Shown: positions 28,575-37,896 of the stretch, one piece after another
How the letters are laid out: every line of letters starts with the position of its first letter
Numbering within the stretch: position 1 is the stretch's first letter
DNA from: Intestinibacter bartlettii
GTDB taxonomy: Bacteria; Bacillota; Clostridia; Peptostreptococcales; Peptostreptococcaceae
Length of the DNA stretch: 64,000 nt
Assembly: GCF_018917435.1 (NCBI RefSeq)
Contig: NZ_JAHLOQ010000001.1
Location: 1 to 64,000, forward strand
Direction: 5' to 3'
Notes under the pieces: generated by a model
Told to the model about the DNA's origin: nothing
Database searches by the model: none
Seen by the model: the letters and a program-made list of their open reading frames with translations, nothing else
Made by a program: the position numbers and the translations under genes

Positions 28575-29276
28575 TTATTTATTTAATAAATCATTTAAAG
28601 TATCTATCTTTTTATTTAAAGCAGCTCTTTTATCTACTATGCTTTGTCCTTCTTTTCCTTCTAATTTCTTTAATACATTTTGATTTATTCTAATTTTATT
28701 TTCTATAAAGTCTGTAAGTAATGGGTCGTTGTTTTCAATTAATTTTTGACCTATTTCGTAATAAATAGGGTCTATCTCTTGAGGAGGTAATCCCTCATAT
28801 TTACAAACTATTATCTCATATAATCTGTGCTCTTCTCTAACTAAATGTTCATCTAATATTTTATATCCATTTTGATATAAGAACATTCTAAGCTCTTCTG
28901 GAGCTTGCATTGGTTGTAATATTAATTTTTCTGTAGTGTGGGCTACTTTTTCATTTGCTTTTAATAAATTATTTATAAGCATTCCCCCCATACCAGCTAT
29001 TATTATTTCATCTACTTCATTTTCTTTTAAAACTTCTATACCTGAACCTAGTCTTAAATCAACTTTATCTTGTAATTTATTTCTCATTACCTCTTTTTTT
29101 GCATTTTCTAGAGGTCCTTTATTTACATCCCCTAAGATAGCATATTGTATTTTATTTTGATTTAAAAGGTATACAGGTATATATCCGTGATCTGTTCCTA
29201 TATCCGCTATTCTTTTATCTTTATCTACTAATGATGCAATTTTTAATAATCTGTCTGTAAGTTTCAAATATTTCAT
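28575..29276 (-). CDS. trmK: tRNA (adenine22-N1)-methyltransferase TrmK
   Basis: This 233-residue SAM-dependent methyltransferase modifies A22 in tRNA. Motif I is 'RIADIGTDHGYIPVYLL' near residue 21; 'AGMGGMLINNLL' near 94 and 'LILQPMQAPEELRMFLYQNGYKI' follow. The C-terminal coiled coil is typical. It sits between sigA and the nif3-like gene. The sigA terminator separates it from the macromolecular synthesis genes, so its promoter lies in 29277-29320. Confidence 0.92.
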   Translation of the reverse strand: MKYLKLTDRLLKIASLVDKDKRIADIGTDHGYIPVYLLNQNKIQYAILGDVNKGPLENAKKEVMRNKLQDKVDLRLGSGIEVLKENEVDEIIIAGMGGMLINNLLKANEKVAHTTEKLILQPMQAPEELRMFLYQNGYKILDEHLVREEHRLYEIIVCKYEGLPPQEIDPIYYEIGQKLIENNDPLLTDFIENKIRINQNVLKKLEGKEGQSIVDKRAALNKKIDTLNDLLNK

Positions 29277-29321
29277 CCTTTCTGGTTTAAATTTTATGTA
29301 TATTTAAATCATTATTAATTT

Positions 29322-29349
29322 AAAAATTCGCCTTTTCAGGCGAATTTTT
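29322..29349 (-). terminator. Intrinsic terminator after sigA
   Basis: AAAAATTCGCC and GGCGAATTTTT pair over a 6-base loop directly after the sigA stop (minus strand). Confidence 0.85.
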
Positions 29350-29352
29350 ATC

Positions 29353-30510
29353 TTAGTCTAAATAATCTCTTAATTTCTTAGAACGACTTGGATGTCTAAG
29401 TTTTCTAAGTGCCTTAGCCTCTATCTGTCTAATTCTCTCTCTAGTTACGTCAAATTCTTTACCGACTTCTTCTAGAGTTCTAGCTCTACCATCTTCTAGA
29501 CCAAATCTTAATTTTAAAACTTTTTGTTCTCTTTCATTTAATGAACCTAATACTTCTTCTATTTGGTCTTTAAGTAAAGAATAAGCAGCTGCTTCTGCTG
29601 GTGCTAAAGCATCTTCATCTGGGATAAAGTCTCCTAAATGGCTATCCTCTTCTTCACCTATTGGAGTTTCTAAAGAAACTGGATCCTGTGCAATTTTCAT
29701 TATTTCTCTTACTTTTTCTTCAGACATATCCATTTCTTTTGCAATTTCTTCTGGTTTTGGATCACGTCCTAATTCTTGAAGTAATTGTCTAGATACTCTT
29801 ATTAATTTATTTATAGTTTCTACCATATGAACTGGTATTCTTATTGTTCTAGCTTGATCTGCTATAGCACGAGTGATAGCTTGTCTTATCCACCATGTTG
29901 CATAAGTACTGAATTTAAATCCTCTTTCATAGTCGAATTTTTCAACAGCTTTTATTAAGCCAAGGTTTCCTTCTTGGATTAAGTCAAGGAATAACATTCC
30001 TCTACCAACATATCTTTTAGCTATACTTACAACTAGTCTTAAGTTAGCCTCAACTAATCTTTGTTTAGCTACTTCGTCACCCTCCATCATTCTCTTTGCA
30101 TATTCTATTTCTTCATGTGGTTTAAGTAGAGGGATTTTTCCTATTTCTTTAAGATACATTCTTACTGGGTCATCTATACTGATTCCTTTAGGAAGAGATA
30201 AGTCTATTTTATCCATTTCTACATCGTCTTCTTTTTTAAGTTCATCATCAGATACTCCATCAAAACTATCATCTACTATTAAATCATTATCGTTATCAGA
30301 AAAATCAACATCAGCTTTTTGAGTTTTATCCTCGATTATCTCTATTCCTAAATTTCCAAGTGTTTCATAAAGATTTTCTACTTGGTCTTTATCTAGTTCT
30401 GTTTCCGAGAAAGCTTCCATAATTTCTGATAATGTTAAAGAACCTTGCTTTTTACCTTTATCTATAAGTGTTTTTGCCGTTAATCGTTTATTGTCTTTTT
30501 TACTTGCCAT
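29353..30510 (-). CDS. sigA: Primary sigma factor (sigma-70/RpoD)
   Basis: The 385-residue housekeeping sigma factor has region 1.1, an acidic spacer, region 1.2 '[16 protein letters not shown]' near residue 115, region 2 '[19 protein letters not shown]...[19 protein letters not shown]' with '[13 protein letters not shown]', region 3, and region 4.2 '[30 protein letters not shown]'. It lies 18 bases after dnaG, the usual dnaG-rpoD pair. Confidence 0.97.
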   Translation of the reverse strand: MASKKDNKRLTAKTLIDKGKKQGSLTLSEIMEAFSETELDKDQVENLYETLGNLGIEIIEDKTQKADVDFSDNDNDLIVDDSFDGVSDDELKKEDDVEMDKIDLSLPKGISIDDPVRMYLKEIGKIPLLKPHEEIEYAKRMMEGDEVAKQRLVEANLRLVVSIAKRYVGRGMLFLDLIQEGNLGLIKAVEKFDYERGFKFSTYATWWIRQAITRAIADQARTIRIPVHMVETINKLIRVSRQLLQELGRDPKPEEIAKEMDMSEEKVREIMKIAQDPVSLETPIGEEEDSHLGDFIPDEDALAPAEAAAYSLLKDQIEEVLGSLNEREQKVLKLRFGLEDGRARTLEEVGKEFDVTRERIRQIEAKALRKLRHPSRSKKLRDYLD

Positions 30511-30528
30511 AAATACTTCTCCTCCTTT

Positions 30529-32343
30529 CTATAAGTCTTTTTTTATTTTTTCTTTTTTTAAAATTTCTAAACTTAAATTCATAATTTTCTCATCTACCTC
30601 TTTCGTATTGCTGTTGCTTTTTTTCAATAACTCAAGCTGACTTGACAGCTCTTTTATTTCACTAGACATCAATTTAATTTCGTTGTCTATTATATTTCTT
30701 TTAATTTGTTGAATTATTTTTTTAGTGCTCTCCAGAGTATAAGTATTAATTTCTTCTATTTTGATATTTTCAATATTTTTAACATATTCTTCAGATATGT
30801 TTAAACTTTTAATTTTGTCAGTAGTTATTTTGTCCAATTCTTTATTTTTAATTATGTAATTAAAAATTTCTTTTGTTTCCTCTAATAAAAAATCTTTTGA
30901 GTCTATATCTTCTAATACTGCATTTCTTAAATTAATATTTTCCATTAATAATTTTATAAACTTAGCTTCTACTTTTAAATATCCATCTTGTATTTTTGAC
31001 ATTTGTTGTATTTTCTTATGAACATTTGTATATTTCTTATTATTTTTATTATAATTACTATTTACTTTAATGCCTATATTTGCGCGTATTGATTCTATAC
31101 TTATATTTGTCAAATCGCTTAAGTACTTAGCATATAGATCTTTTTCTATAGGACTTTTTAATTTTTTTAGCATTAAAGTTGATTCTTCTATAAAACTCAT
31201 TTTTTGACTATCATTATTTAAATCATATTTTTTTCTTAGTATATCTATTTTATATTTAATATAATAGTCTGATTGTTCAATTGCCTTTTTATACCCTTCA
31301 AAGCCATATTTTTTTATAAAATCATCAGGATCTTTGCAATCTTTTAAATTTAGTATTTTTACTTTAATATCAGCCTGAAGTAAAATATCAATAGCCCTTA
31401 AAGTGGCATTTTGCCCCGCTTGATCTGAATCATAAGATATAATAACATTTTTTGCAAATCTTCTAATCAATCTCGCCTGTTCTATTGTTAAGGCAGTTCC
31501 TAAAGTGGCTACAACATTTTCTATATTATTCTGATAAAGTGAAATTAAATCCATATATCCTTCAACTAGGATTAAAGTATCGTCTTTTATACTCTTTTTA
31601 GAAATATTTAAACCATATAAGTTTAACCTTTTATTAAATACCATAGTTTCTGGTGAATTTAAATATTTTGGAAGCGAATCATCAAGGACTCTTCCTCCAA
31701 ACCCAATAACTTTTCCATTATAATTAAATATAGGAAACATCACTCTATTTCTAAATCTGTCAAAATATTTATTAGTTTCAGTTTTATGAGTAACTAGACC
31801 ACATCTAACCAAATCTGTCTTATCATAGCCCTTGGCGATTAAATAATTCATTAGACTATTCCATGAATTTAAAGAATATCCTAGTCCAAATTTTTTAATG
31901 ATTTTATCGCTCAATCCTCTTTTCTTTAGATATTCATATCCAGGATTTTTTGTGCCTAATAAATTAGAAAAATAAAATCTCGCCGCTTCTGTATGAATTT
32001 CTATAAATTTATTTACTTCTTGTATTTTTTGTTTTTCTTCTTCACTTATATTTCGTTGTAAAGTTATACCACATCTTTTGGCTAAGATTTTTACAGCTTC
32101 CATAAAGTCTACATTTTCATATCTCATTACAAAACTAATTACATCTCCGCCTGCATTACATCCAAAACATTTATATATTTGTTTTGATTTACTGACCATA
32201 AAAGATCCTGTTTTTTCCGAATGGAATGGACATAATCCTGTATAGTTAGAACCCGAGCTTTTAAGTTGCATATAATCTGATATTACATCTACAATGTCAC
32301 ATCTACTTTTTATTTCTTCTATAATGTCTTTTAAATCATTCAA
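30529..32343 (-). CDS. dnaG: DNA primase
   Basis: The 604-residue primase lays RNA primers for the replication fork. The N-terminal zinc ribbon is 'CPFHSEKTGSF' with 'CFGCNAGG', the core has 'GFGGRVLDDSLPKYLNSPET', and the Toprim fold has 'LVEGYMDLISLYQ' and 'SYDSDQAGQNA'. The C-terminal helicase-binding part is divergent. The start is uncertain: a GTG at 32352 sits inside the ribosome site AAGGTGAT, so the TTG at 32343, 6 bases after it, fits better. The unit continues into sigA. Confidence 0.95.
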   Translation of the reverse strand: MNDLKDIIEEIKSRCDIVDVISDYMQLKSSGSNYTGLCPFHSEKTGSFMVSKSKQIYKCFGCNAGGDVISFVMRYENVDFMEAVKILAKRCGITLQRNISEEEKQKIQEVNKFIEIHTEAARFYFSNLLGTKNPGYEYLKKRGLSDKIIKKFGLGYSLNSWNSLMNYLIAKGYDKTDLVRCGLVTHKTETNKYFDRFRNRVMFPIFNYNGKVIGFGGRVLDDSLPKYLNSPETMVFNKRLNLYGLNISKKSIKDDTLILVEGYMDLISLYQNNIENVVATLGTALTIEQARLIRRFAKNVIISYDSDQAGQNATLRAIDILLQADIKVKILNLKDCKDPDDFIKKYGFEGYKKAIEQSDYYIKYKIDILRKKYDLNNDSQKMSFIEESTLMLKKLKSPIEKDLYAKYLSDLTNISIESIRANIGIKVNSNYNKNNKKYTNVHKKIQQMSKIQDGYLKVEAKFIKLLMENINLRNAVLEDIDSKDFLLEETKEIFNYIIKNKELDKITTDKIKSLNISEEYVKNIENIKIEEINTYTLESTKKIIQQIKRNIIDNEIKLMSSEIKELSSQLELLKKSNSNTKEVDEKIMNLSLEILKKEKIKKDL

Positions 32344-32382
32344 ATTTATCACCTTCCGGTGTTATTTTTTGTTAACATTTCT

Positions 32383-32410
32383 ATTTTACCTTATAATATG
32401 CATTTGTCAA
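32383..32410 (-). promoter_or_regulatory. Likely sigma-A promoter of dnaG-sigA
   Basis: TTGACA (32410-32405), a 16-base spacer and TAAAAT (32388-32383) on the minus strand, about 30-40 bases before the dnaG start. Confidence 0.6.
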
Positions 32411-32692
32411 ATACTATTATACATAATTCGACTTTTTTTGTTTATTTCCTTCTAATAAAATTATTTTTTCTGCTTTATTTTTTGCTTTTTCGTAATAATA
32501 TTCTTTTTAATTTATTTTTATACCGTTTTTAATAGAAATTAAAACATTTTTCGTGCTTTTTTAATATTATTTATTATTATATTTGTCATTTGTCTATATT
32601 AAAAAACTTTGTCATATAATATATTGTAGTATATTTTTCAAAAAATATCTTCTTAAAACATATAGTTATTAAATTTTTAATTTTTATACAAT
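32411..32692. other. AT-rich intergenic region upstream of dnaG
   Basis: I see long A and T runs and no ORF, hairpin or conserved element that I can name in this stretch. Confidence 0.45.
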
Positions 32693-32720
32693 AGAAAAGG
32701 GACTATAAGCCCCTCTTTAT
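32693..32720 (-). terminator. Terminator overlapping the stop of the frameshifted small gene
   Basis: On the minus strand AGAGGG(G) pairs with (T)CCCTTTT around CTTATAG; the gene's stop codon in the restored frame is within the hairpin. Confidence 0.6.
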
Positions 32721-33025
32721 TAATTTACATGTTACATTGTAATATTTATCTTTTTTACCTTTGTTTCTTCTAGTATTCATTAATTCGTATATTTTTTCGA
32801 TATAATTATTATCTTCGCTCAATCTTATCAAACTTACTAAATAGTATTCATCTGTACTTTTAGGGACTTTTTTTTGATAACCAGGTCTATGGCCGTTTTG
32901 GCAGCATCAAAATGTCTTAAATGTGTATGACCATCTTGAAAACATTTCTTTGTATTGTAAGCTATATAACCTCCTCTTACTTGAAAAATTATATATTCTT
33001 TCTTTTCATAGATTTTATTATACAT
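32703..33025 (-). pseudogene. Small hypothetical protein with a one-base frameshift in an A8 tract
   Basis: The frame from ATG 33025 encodes 'MYNKIYEKKEYIIFQVRGG...' to 'AIDLVIKKK' and then goes out of phase, stopping at 32837. One extra A in the A8 tract (T8 on the plus strand, near 32868-32876) restores a 107-residue protein ending 'VPKSTDEYYLVSLIRL...VTCKLIKRGL', with its stop at 32703 inside a terminator. The restored half has normal codon use and ends exactly at the terminator, which argues it is real coding DNA. The family is not recognised. It may be a pseudogene, a slippage-expressed gene, or a sequencing error. Confidence 0.7.
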
Positions 33026-33100
33026 TTAATCAAATCCTTCTAAAAATATTCTTAATATATAATATTAAGTTTTTTCAAAGTAATTACTATTTTTTAAAAT

Positions 33101-33814
33101 TTATCTATTATTTTTATCTAAAAGTTCTGATACAGTAACAAATTTATATCCTTTTTGTGTTAATGTAGATAATATTGTATCAAGTGCTATGATTGTATTT
33201 TCTGTCCCATAATCATGTAGCAGTATTATATCGCCCTGTTTTACATTATTTATTATTTTATCTGCAATTTGTGATGGAGGCGGATTTCTCCAATCTTTTG
33301 CATCTACACCACTCCAAAGTACAACACTATAACCTAAATCTTGTGATAATTCTTTTAGGCACTGTTCGTTGTAATTTCCAAATGGTGGCCTAAATAAAGT
33401 TGGTTTTTTGCCTGTTTTTTCAATAATTATATCTTCACAATTTTTAATTTCAGTTTTTAGTTGCTCTTCTGATAGTGTACTTATGTCTGGATGAGTAAAA
33501 GTATGGTTTGCTATTTCATGACCTTCTTTACTCGCTCTTATCACAGAATCTGGATACCACTTAACATGTTTCCCTACAACAAAAAATGTAGCTTTCGCAT
33601 TGTATTTTTTTAATATATCCAGTATTTTATTTGTTTCTTTTGGATGAGGACCATCATCAAACGTAATCGCTATTTCCATATTATTATTTGAATTATTTTT
33701 TATTATATTGTCCTTATCGTCTATTTTTTTATAAGCCATTATTAAAGGTGTATTTACTAAAAAAAATAAAAGTGCTAGGGCAATAGCTTTTTTTAGATAC
33801 TTTTTATATTTCAT
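33101..33814 (-). CDS. Polysaccharide deacetylase (NodB-type), membrane anchored
   Basis: The 237-residue protein has one N-terminal membrane/signal helix ('AIALALLFFLVNTPLIMAY') followed by a NodB domain: 'ITFDDGPHP' (Asp-Asp motif 1), 'ANHTFTHPD' (metal-binding His pair, motif 2), 'RPPFGNYNE' (motif 3), 'DAKDWRNPP' and 'IILLHDYG'. It removes acetyl groups from cell-wall or extracellular polysaccharide. I chose ATG 33814 (AAAGGAT upstream) rather than an in-frame TTG at 33853 with no ribosome site. It appears monocistronic. Confidence 0.9.
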   Translation of the reverse strand: MKYKKYLKKAIALALLFFLVNTPLIMAYKKIDDKDNIIKNNSNNNMEIAITFDDGPHPKETNKILDILKKYNAKATFFVVGKHVKWYPDSVIRASKEGHEIANHTFTHPDISTLSEEQLKTEIKNCEDIIIEKTGKKPTLFRPPFGNYNEQCLKELSQDLGYSVVLWSGVDAKDWRNPPPSQIADKIINNVKQGDIILLHDYGTENTIIALDTILSTLTQKGYKFVTVSELLDKNNR

Positions 33815-34055
33815 AATTTTATCCTTTCGCAGTTTTAATATTTTAATTCTCAAAAGTAATACACTTTATTTTAATAATTAAAAACTGTTTTAAAAGTTTT
33901 CTAAATATCATCTTGCTAATAGTTATGATACCCTAAATATATATTTATAATTCATTTTATATTACATTATTAAATTAGTTATAAATATACTTTAATTTGT
34001 TTAGCACTTTAAAGTATATTTTAAATAAAATTTATATTTAAATTATACTTTATTT

Positions 34056-34862
34056 TTAGAATTTTACTGTGAATATTTCCTCTAGACTTCTCCCAAATAT
34101 AGAAGGCTTATCAAATTTCCAAGTACCTTCATATACTAATTCTCCATCTAAATAAAATTTCCCAAACCCGTGTTTTTTACCATTTCTAAATTCACCTATG
34201 TACTTTTTATTATCACTCCAAATATAAGTTCCAAATCCATGTATTTGATTTGCTTTCCAAGTTCCCTCATATATTAAAACTCCTGATTGATTATAGCAAG
34301 ATCCATCTCCATCCATTTTATTGTCTTTGTAATCTCCATAATACATGCACCCATCGCTCCATTTAAAGATGCCTTTTCCATTTTTTTTGCCATTTTTAAA
34401 ATTACCTATATATTCATCTCCATTTGCATAAATTATCTGCCCGACACCTTCTCTAACATCATCTTTAAAAATACCTGTATATATATTTCCATTTGGAAAT
34501 ATATATTGTCCACTTCCATCTTTTAAATTATTTTTAAATTCTCCTGCATATTCTAGTATTCTTTCATCTTCTGTAAAAAAAGAATATACCCCTATTCCAT
34601 TCATTTGTGCATCTTTTATTTTTCCTATATATTTATCTCCATTACTAAAACAATAAATTTTAACACTATTGCAATTAAAATCTATTTTTTCATCTGTTAG
34701 AGCCCTTTTTTCTATTAATTCTACATCTTCTTCGCTTGCTTTTATATCTTTTTTCAATGCTTTTCTTTTTATATTTTGTGCATTTCGTACTTTTCTTTTC
34801 ACTTCATTTATAGACTTTAAATAATCATTATATATAGCAACATTATTCTTTGTATCATTCAT
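34056..34862 (-). CDS. MORN-repeat protein
   Basis: The 268-residue protein has about eight MORN repeats from residue 70 to the end (pattern Y-x-G-x-[WF]-K-x-x-x-x-x-G-x-G-x-[YF], for example 'YTGIFKDDVREGVGQIIYANGDEYIGNFKNG'). They follow a basic, helical N-terminal segment of about 65 residues. There is no signal peptide or membrane helix. MORN repeats mediate protein or lipid contacts; the role in Clostridia is unknown. It is a lone gene, with YitT upstream on the same strand behind a terminator. Confidence 0.85.
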   Translation of the reverse strand: MNDTKNNVAIYNDYLKSINEVKRKVRNAQNIKRKALKKDIKASEEDVELIEKRALTDEKIDFNCNSVKIYCFSNGDKYIGKIKDAQMNGIGVYSFFTEDERILEYAGEFKNNLKDGSGQYIFPNGNIYTGIFKDDVREGVGQIIYANGDEYIGNFKNGKKNGKGIFKWSDGCMYYGDYKDNKMDGDGSCYNQSGVLIYEGTWKANQIHGFGTYIWSDNKKYIGEFRNGKKHGFGKFYLDGELVYEGTWKFDKPSIFGRSLEEIFTVKF

Positions 34863-34961
34863 ATAAAATGCTCCCTTTCTCTATATGTTCATAATATAAT
34901 TATATAATTATAACACTTTTATAACAATAAAGATTTCTTTTAATGAATATAATTTCCTAAT

Positions 34962-35001
34962 AAATAAAAAAGCCTTCCAAAATAGAAAGGCTTTTTTATT
35001 T
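34962..35001 (-). terminator. Intrinsic terminator after yitT-like gene
   Basis: AAATAAAAAAGCCTT (34962-34976) pairs with AAGGCTTTTTTATTT (from 34987), a clean terminator 15 bases after the stop on the minus strand. Confidence 0.85.
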
Positions 35002-35016
35002 ATTATATATTTAGTT

Positions 35017-35883
35017 TTATAGATATCTTTCTTTAAATCCTTTACCTTTTACTTCATTTACATCATTTACTGATATAAATGCTCTTTTATCGTATTTAAG
35101 TGCTATTTCTTTTATTTTTGGTATTTCTTTTGATAATGCTACACAGTAAACTATTTTCTTCTTTTCACGTGTATATCCACCTTCTGCATCAAAGAATGTT
35201 ACACCTCTTACTAAATCTTTCATTATATCATCTGCAACTTCTTGAGATTTATTTGTAAATACCATAACGGCTTTTTCTTCAAAGAATGCATCTTTTACTA
35301 TTGCCATTGTTTGAGCATTTAAAAACATACTTATTAATGTATATAATGCTAGGTTTATACCGAATAAAAAACTACCACATAAAACTATTGCTATATTTGT
35401 AGCTAAAGCTGTATTTTTAACTTCGACATTTCTTTTTATTTTTAAAATTGCACCTATAATATCTGTACCACCTTGTGATGATTTTGCTCTAAATGTAAGT
35501 CCTACACCTATTCCACATAAAACACCACCAAATGCACTTTGAAGTAATATATCATCAACTTGTATATAACTTCCTATATCTTGTGTTATACCTAAGATAA
35601 TTGAGAATAATACCATATTTATTAAACTAGTGATACAAAAATCTTTGTCTAAATACATAAATCCAAGTATGAATATTGGTATATTTATTAAGAATGTAAG
35701 CAAACCTACATTTATATTTGTAATATAATTAAGCATTGTTGCAAGCCCTGTAACACCTCCACTTAAAAGATGTGCTGGTCTTATAAATCCATTTATTCCT
35801 ATGCTTGATATAATCATTCCGGATAAAATTATACTATATCTTACTAAAATATTATCCTCTACTATATTATTGACCTTACTCAT
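35017..35883 (-). CDS. YitT-family membrane protein (DUF161 + DUF2179)
   Basis: The 288-residue protein has five to six N-terminal membrane segments with the family hallmarks 'INGFIRPAHLLSGGVTGLATML' and 'GIGVGLTFRAKSSQGGTDIIGA', and a soluble C-terminal DUF2179 domain ('RGVTFFDAEGGYTREKKKIVYCV...IALKYDKRAFISVNDVNEVKGKGF'). Function is not established; some clostridial and Bacillus relatives are linked to spore or membrane processes. ATG 35883 is chosen because AAGGAG sits just upstream; an in-frame TTG further out lies before that site. Confidence 0.9.
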   Translation of the reverse strand: MSKVNNIVEDNILVRYSIILSGMIISSIGINGFIRPAHLLSGGVTGLATMLNYITNINVGLLTFLINIPIFILGFMYLDKDFCITSLINMVLFSIILGITQDIGSYIQVDDILLQSAFGGVLCGIGVGLTFRAKSSQGGTDIIGAILKIKRNVEVKNTALATNIAIVLCGSFLFGINLALYTLISMFLNAQTMAIVKDAFFEEKAVMVFTNKSQEVADDIMKDLVRGVTFFDAEGGYTREKKKIVYCVALSKEIPKIKEIALKYDKRAFISVNDVNEVKGKGFKERYL

Positions 35884-36289
35884 AATACTCCTTGTCAAAA
35901 CTTTGCCCCTTCTTTATTAGTTTTGACTTCTCCTTCCTTTTAATACATTATCTAATAATTTCTGTATTTCCTTTTCTTTACCTATTATTATAATATCTTT
36001 TTTTCATCTGTAAAGTGCAATTTTTTGGTCATTTTTGGATTTTTAAATATAATTTATGAAATTTTGCTTTCATTTCTTAAAACCTATCTTAAAATGATTT
36101 TTTTGTTTTTTTTTAATTCATTTTTATATATCTAAAATAGCAATTTTACTTATAAAATTTCTGACTTAAGCAATTTTTGCATATTCAACTTTCACTTTAT
36201 GAAAGTTTTATTTGCCCAAATTCATTATTCTTATTTTAAAATTTTTTTATTTTTTTTTAAGATTTTTATAAAACCATTTTCCTTGCAAT
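35884..36289. other. Long AT-rich intergenic region
   Basis: About 400 bases with T-rich runs. It holds the yitT promoter (listed separately) and a 5' UTR of about 100 bases. I see no ORF or recognisable RNA in the remainder. Confidence 0.5.
35987..36014 (-). promoter_or_regulatory. Likely sigma-A promoter of the yitT-like gene
   Basis: TTTACA (36014-36009), a 16-base spacer and TATAAT (35992-35987) on the minus strand, about 100 bases before the ATG at 35883. Confidence 0.6.
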
Positions 36290-36336
36290 TAAAAAAGGTG
36301 ATATTGTATTTTTATATATACAACATCACCTTTTGT
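36290..36336 (-). terminator. Intrinsic terminator after the TPR membrane gene
   Basis: AAAAGGTGAT...GTAT pairs with ATAC...ATCACCTTTT across an AT loop, directly after the stop at 36337 on the minus strand. Confidence 0.75.
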
Positions 36337-37752
36337 CTATTGTTTTAAAATTTCTAGAACTTTTTCATTTTTATTATATGCACTATTTGGATCTGTAGAT
36401 CTTAAAGCATATAATGCATCTTTTGCTTCTTGTAATCTATCATTTTCATAATATAACATTGCAAGTTGATAATAAGCATCATCATAATATTCTTGAGCTG
36501 GTGAATATGTGCTTACATATCTCTTATAATATTTTATAGCATTTTCATAATCACCTAATTTTTTATATGAAAGAGCTATATTATATATTGAATCAGCTTT
36601 ATACTGAGATGTATCAGTAGCTTTTAAAGTATATTCATAATATTTTATAGCAGTTTTATAATCTCTTGCAGTTTTATATCTTGTCGCTTCAAAATATAGA
36701 GTTTCTGCCCCTTTTGATACTTGTTTTGCTGCTTCTTCTTGTTCTTGGGCTTTTTGTTCTAATTCTTGTGCTTCTTTTTCTTTTGCATTTAATTTTTCTT
36801 CTTTTTCAGATAGTACTTTTTCTTTTTCATTTATTTCACTATCTTTTGAACTAATTTGTTTATTTAAATCATTTATTTTTCTTTGGTTGTTTAAATAAAC
36901 TCCACCCATACAAACTACTAATACAGCAATTACAGCGTATAATATCATATGCTTTTTATCTGTTTTTTTATTTTTAGCTTGAGGTTCTTCTTTTTTATCT
37001 TTATTAGTATCTACTTCATCCTTTTGTACATTTTCACTTTCAAGATTTATACCTTCTTCATTGAACTTTTCGAAAATAGGGTTGTTTTTATCAATGCATC
37101 TAAGTTCATCTAATAATTCTATTTTTTTCTTATTATTCCCTACTCTGTCATAAAGTAATATAGATATTACATATGGCTCTATAAGTTCTGGTTCTTCTAG
37201 TATTAAACTATCAAATATTTCTATTGATTCTTCATTTAATTCTTCATTTATAAACCTAATTGAATGATTATATCTTTCTAAGAAAACTTTAAAATCTTTT
37301 GATGATAATAAGTTAACATATTTTCTAGATAATTCATTATTTCCATAACATTGACTTGTGTAAAAACTCTCAAATGCTTTTGAAAAGTCACATTTTAATA
37401 AACATAAAAGACCTTTTAAATTTAGTATATCTGGGTCTTTTGGGTTTAATTTAAGAGCCTCTTCTACAAATTCCACAGCATTAGTAATATAATGCCTAAT
37501 AGCTAAATCAAGTGCATTATTGTATTTATTATAAGATTCTAATTTAATTTCTTTTGAAATCTCAACAGAATTAGTATTAAGCTCCTTTTGTAAGTTTAAA
37601 ATTGTTTCATTTTTATAATTTGAAGTAACATATGTCTGTTTCAATGCCTTTAATGTATCATTATCTTCATCTTCATCCTCATCTATTTTAAAAAATGTAT
37701 AATCACTTTTATTTTCTTCAACTAAAGAAATGTCCATTATTTTTCTCGGCAT
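36337..37752 (-). CDS. TPR-repeat membrane protein with central coiled coil
   Basis: The 471-residue protein has a cytoplasmic N-terminal half with TPR-like helices ('AVEFVEEALKLNPKDPDILNLKGLL' near residue 95). One membrane helix follows ('ILYAVIAVLVVCMGGVYL' near 270), then a Glu/Lys coiled coil (295-345) and two or three TPR repeats outside ('AIKYYEYTLKATD', 'AIKYYKRYVST'). The external domain resembles YbgF/CpoB-type assembly. ATG 37752 lacks any ribosome site. An AGGAGG lies 44 bases upstream, and 8 bases after it an in-frame ATT (37788) could start a 12-residue longer protein ('ILGQNIILDIEN-MPRK'). Confidence 0.8.
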   Translation of the reverse strand: MPRKIMDISLVEENKSDYTFFKIDEDEDEDNDTLKALKQTYVTSNYKNETILNLQKELNTNSVEISKEIKLESYNKYNNALDLAIRHYITNAVEFVEEALKLNPKDPDILNLKGLLCLLKCDFSKAFESFYTSQCYGNNELSRKYVNLLSSKDFKVFLERYNHSIRFINEELNEESIEIFDSLILEEPELIEPYVISILLYDRVGNNKKKIELLDELRCIDKNNPIFEKFNEEGINLESENVQKDEVDTNKDKKEEPQAKNKKTDKKHMILYAVIAVLVVCMGGVYLNNQRKINDLNKQISSKDSEINEKEKVLSEKEEKLNAKEKEAQELEQKAQEQEEAAKQVSKGAETLYFEATRYKTARDYKTAIKYYEYTLKATDTSQYKADSIYNIALSYKKLGDYENAIKYYKRYVSTYSPAQEYYDDAYYQLAMLYYENDRLQEAKDALYALRSTDPNSAYNKNEKVLEILKQ

Positions 37753-37853
37753 ATTTTCAATATCTAAAATTATATTTTGCCCTAAAATAACAATCGCCTC
37801 CTAATATTTCATTTACTCTAAGATAACACATTTGCAAATTATAGTCAAAAAAA

Positions 37854-37885
37854 ATCCCTCATTTTATCATAATGAAGGATTAAAA
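37854..37885 (-). terminator. Intrinsic terminator after the Fis-type regulator
   Basis: AATCCCTCATT and AATGAAGGATT pair (one mismatch), with T-rich sequence after it on the minus strand. Confidence 0.6.
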
Positions 37886-37896
37886 AACATTACATA

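Noticed and set aside
33815-33853. Thirteen-residue N-terminal extension of the polysaccharide deacetylase from TTG 33853
   Set aside because: No ribosome site before the TTG; the ATG at 33814 has AAAGGAT and starts right before the signal helix.
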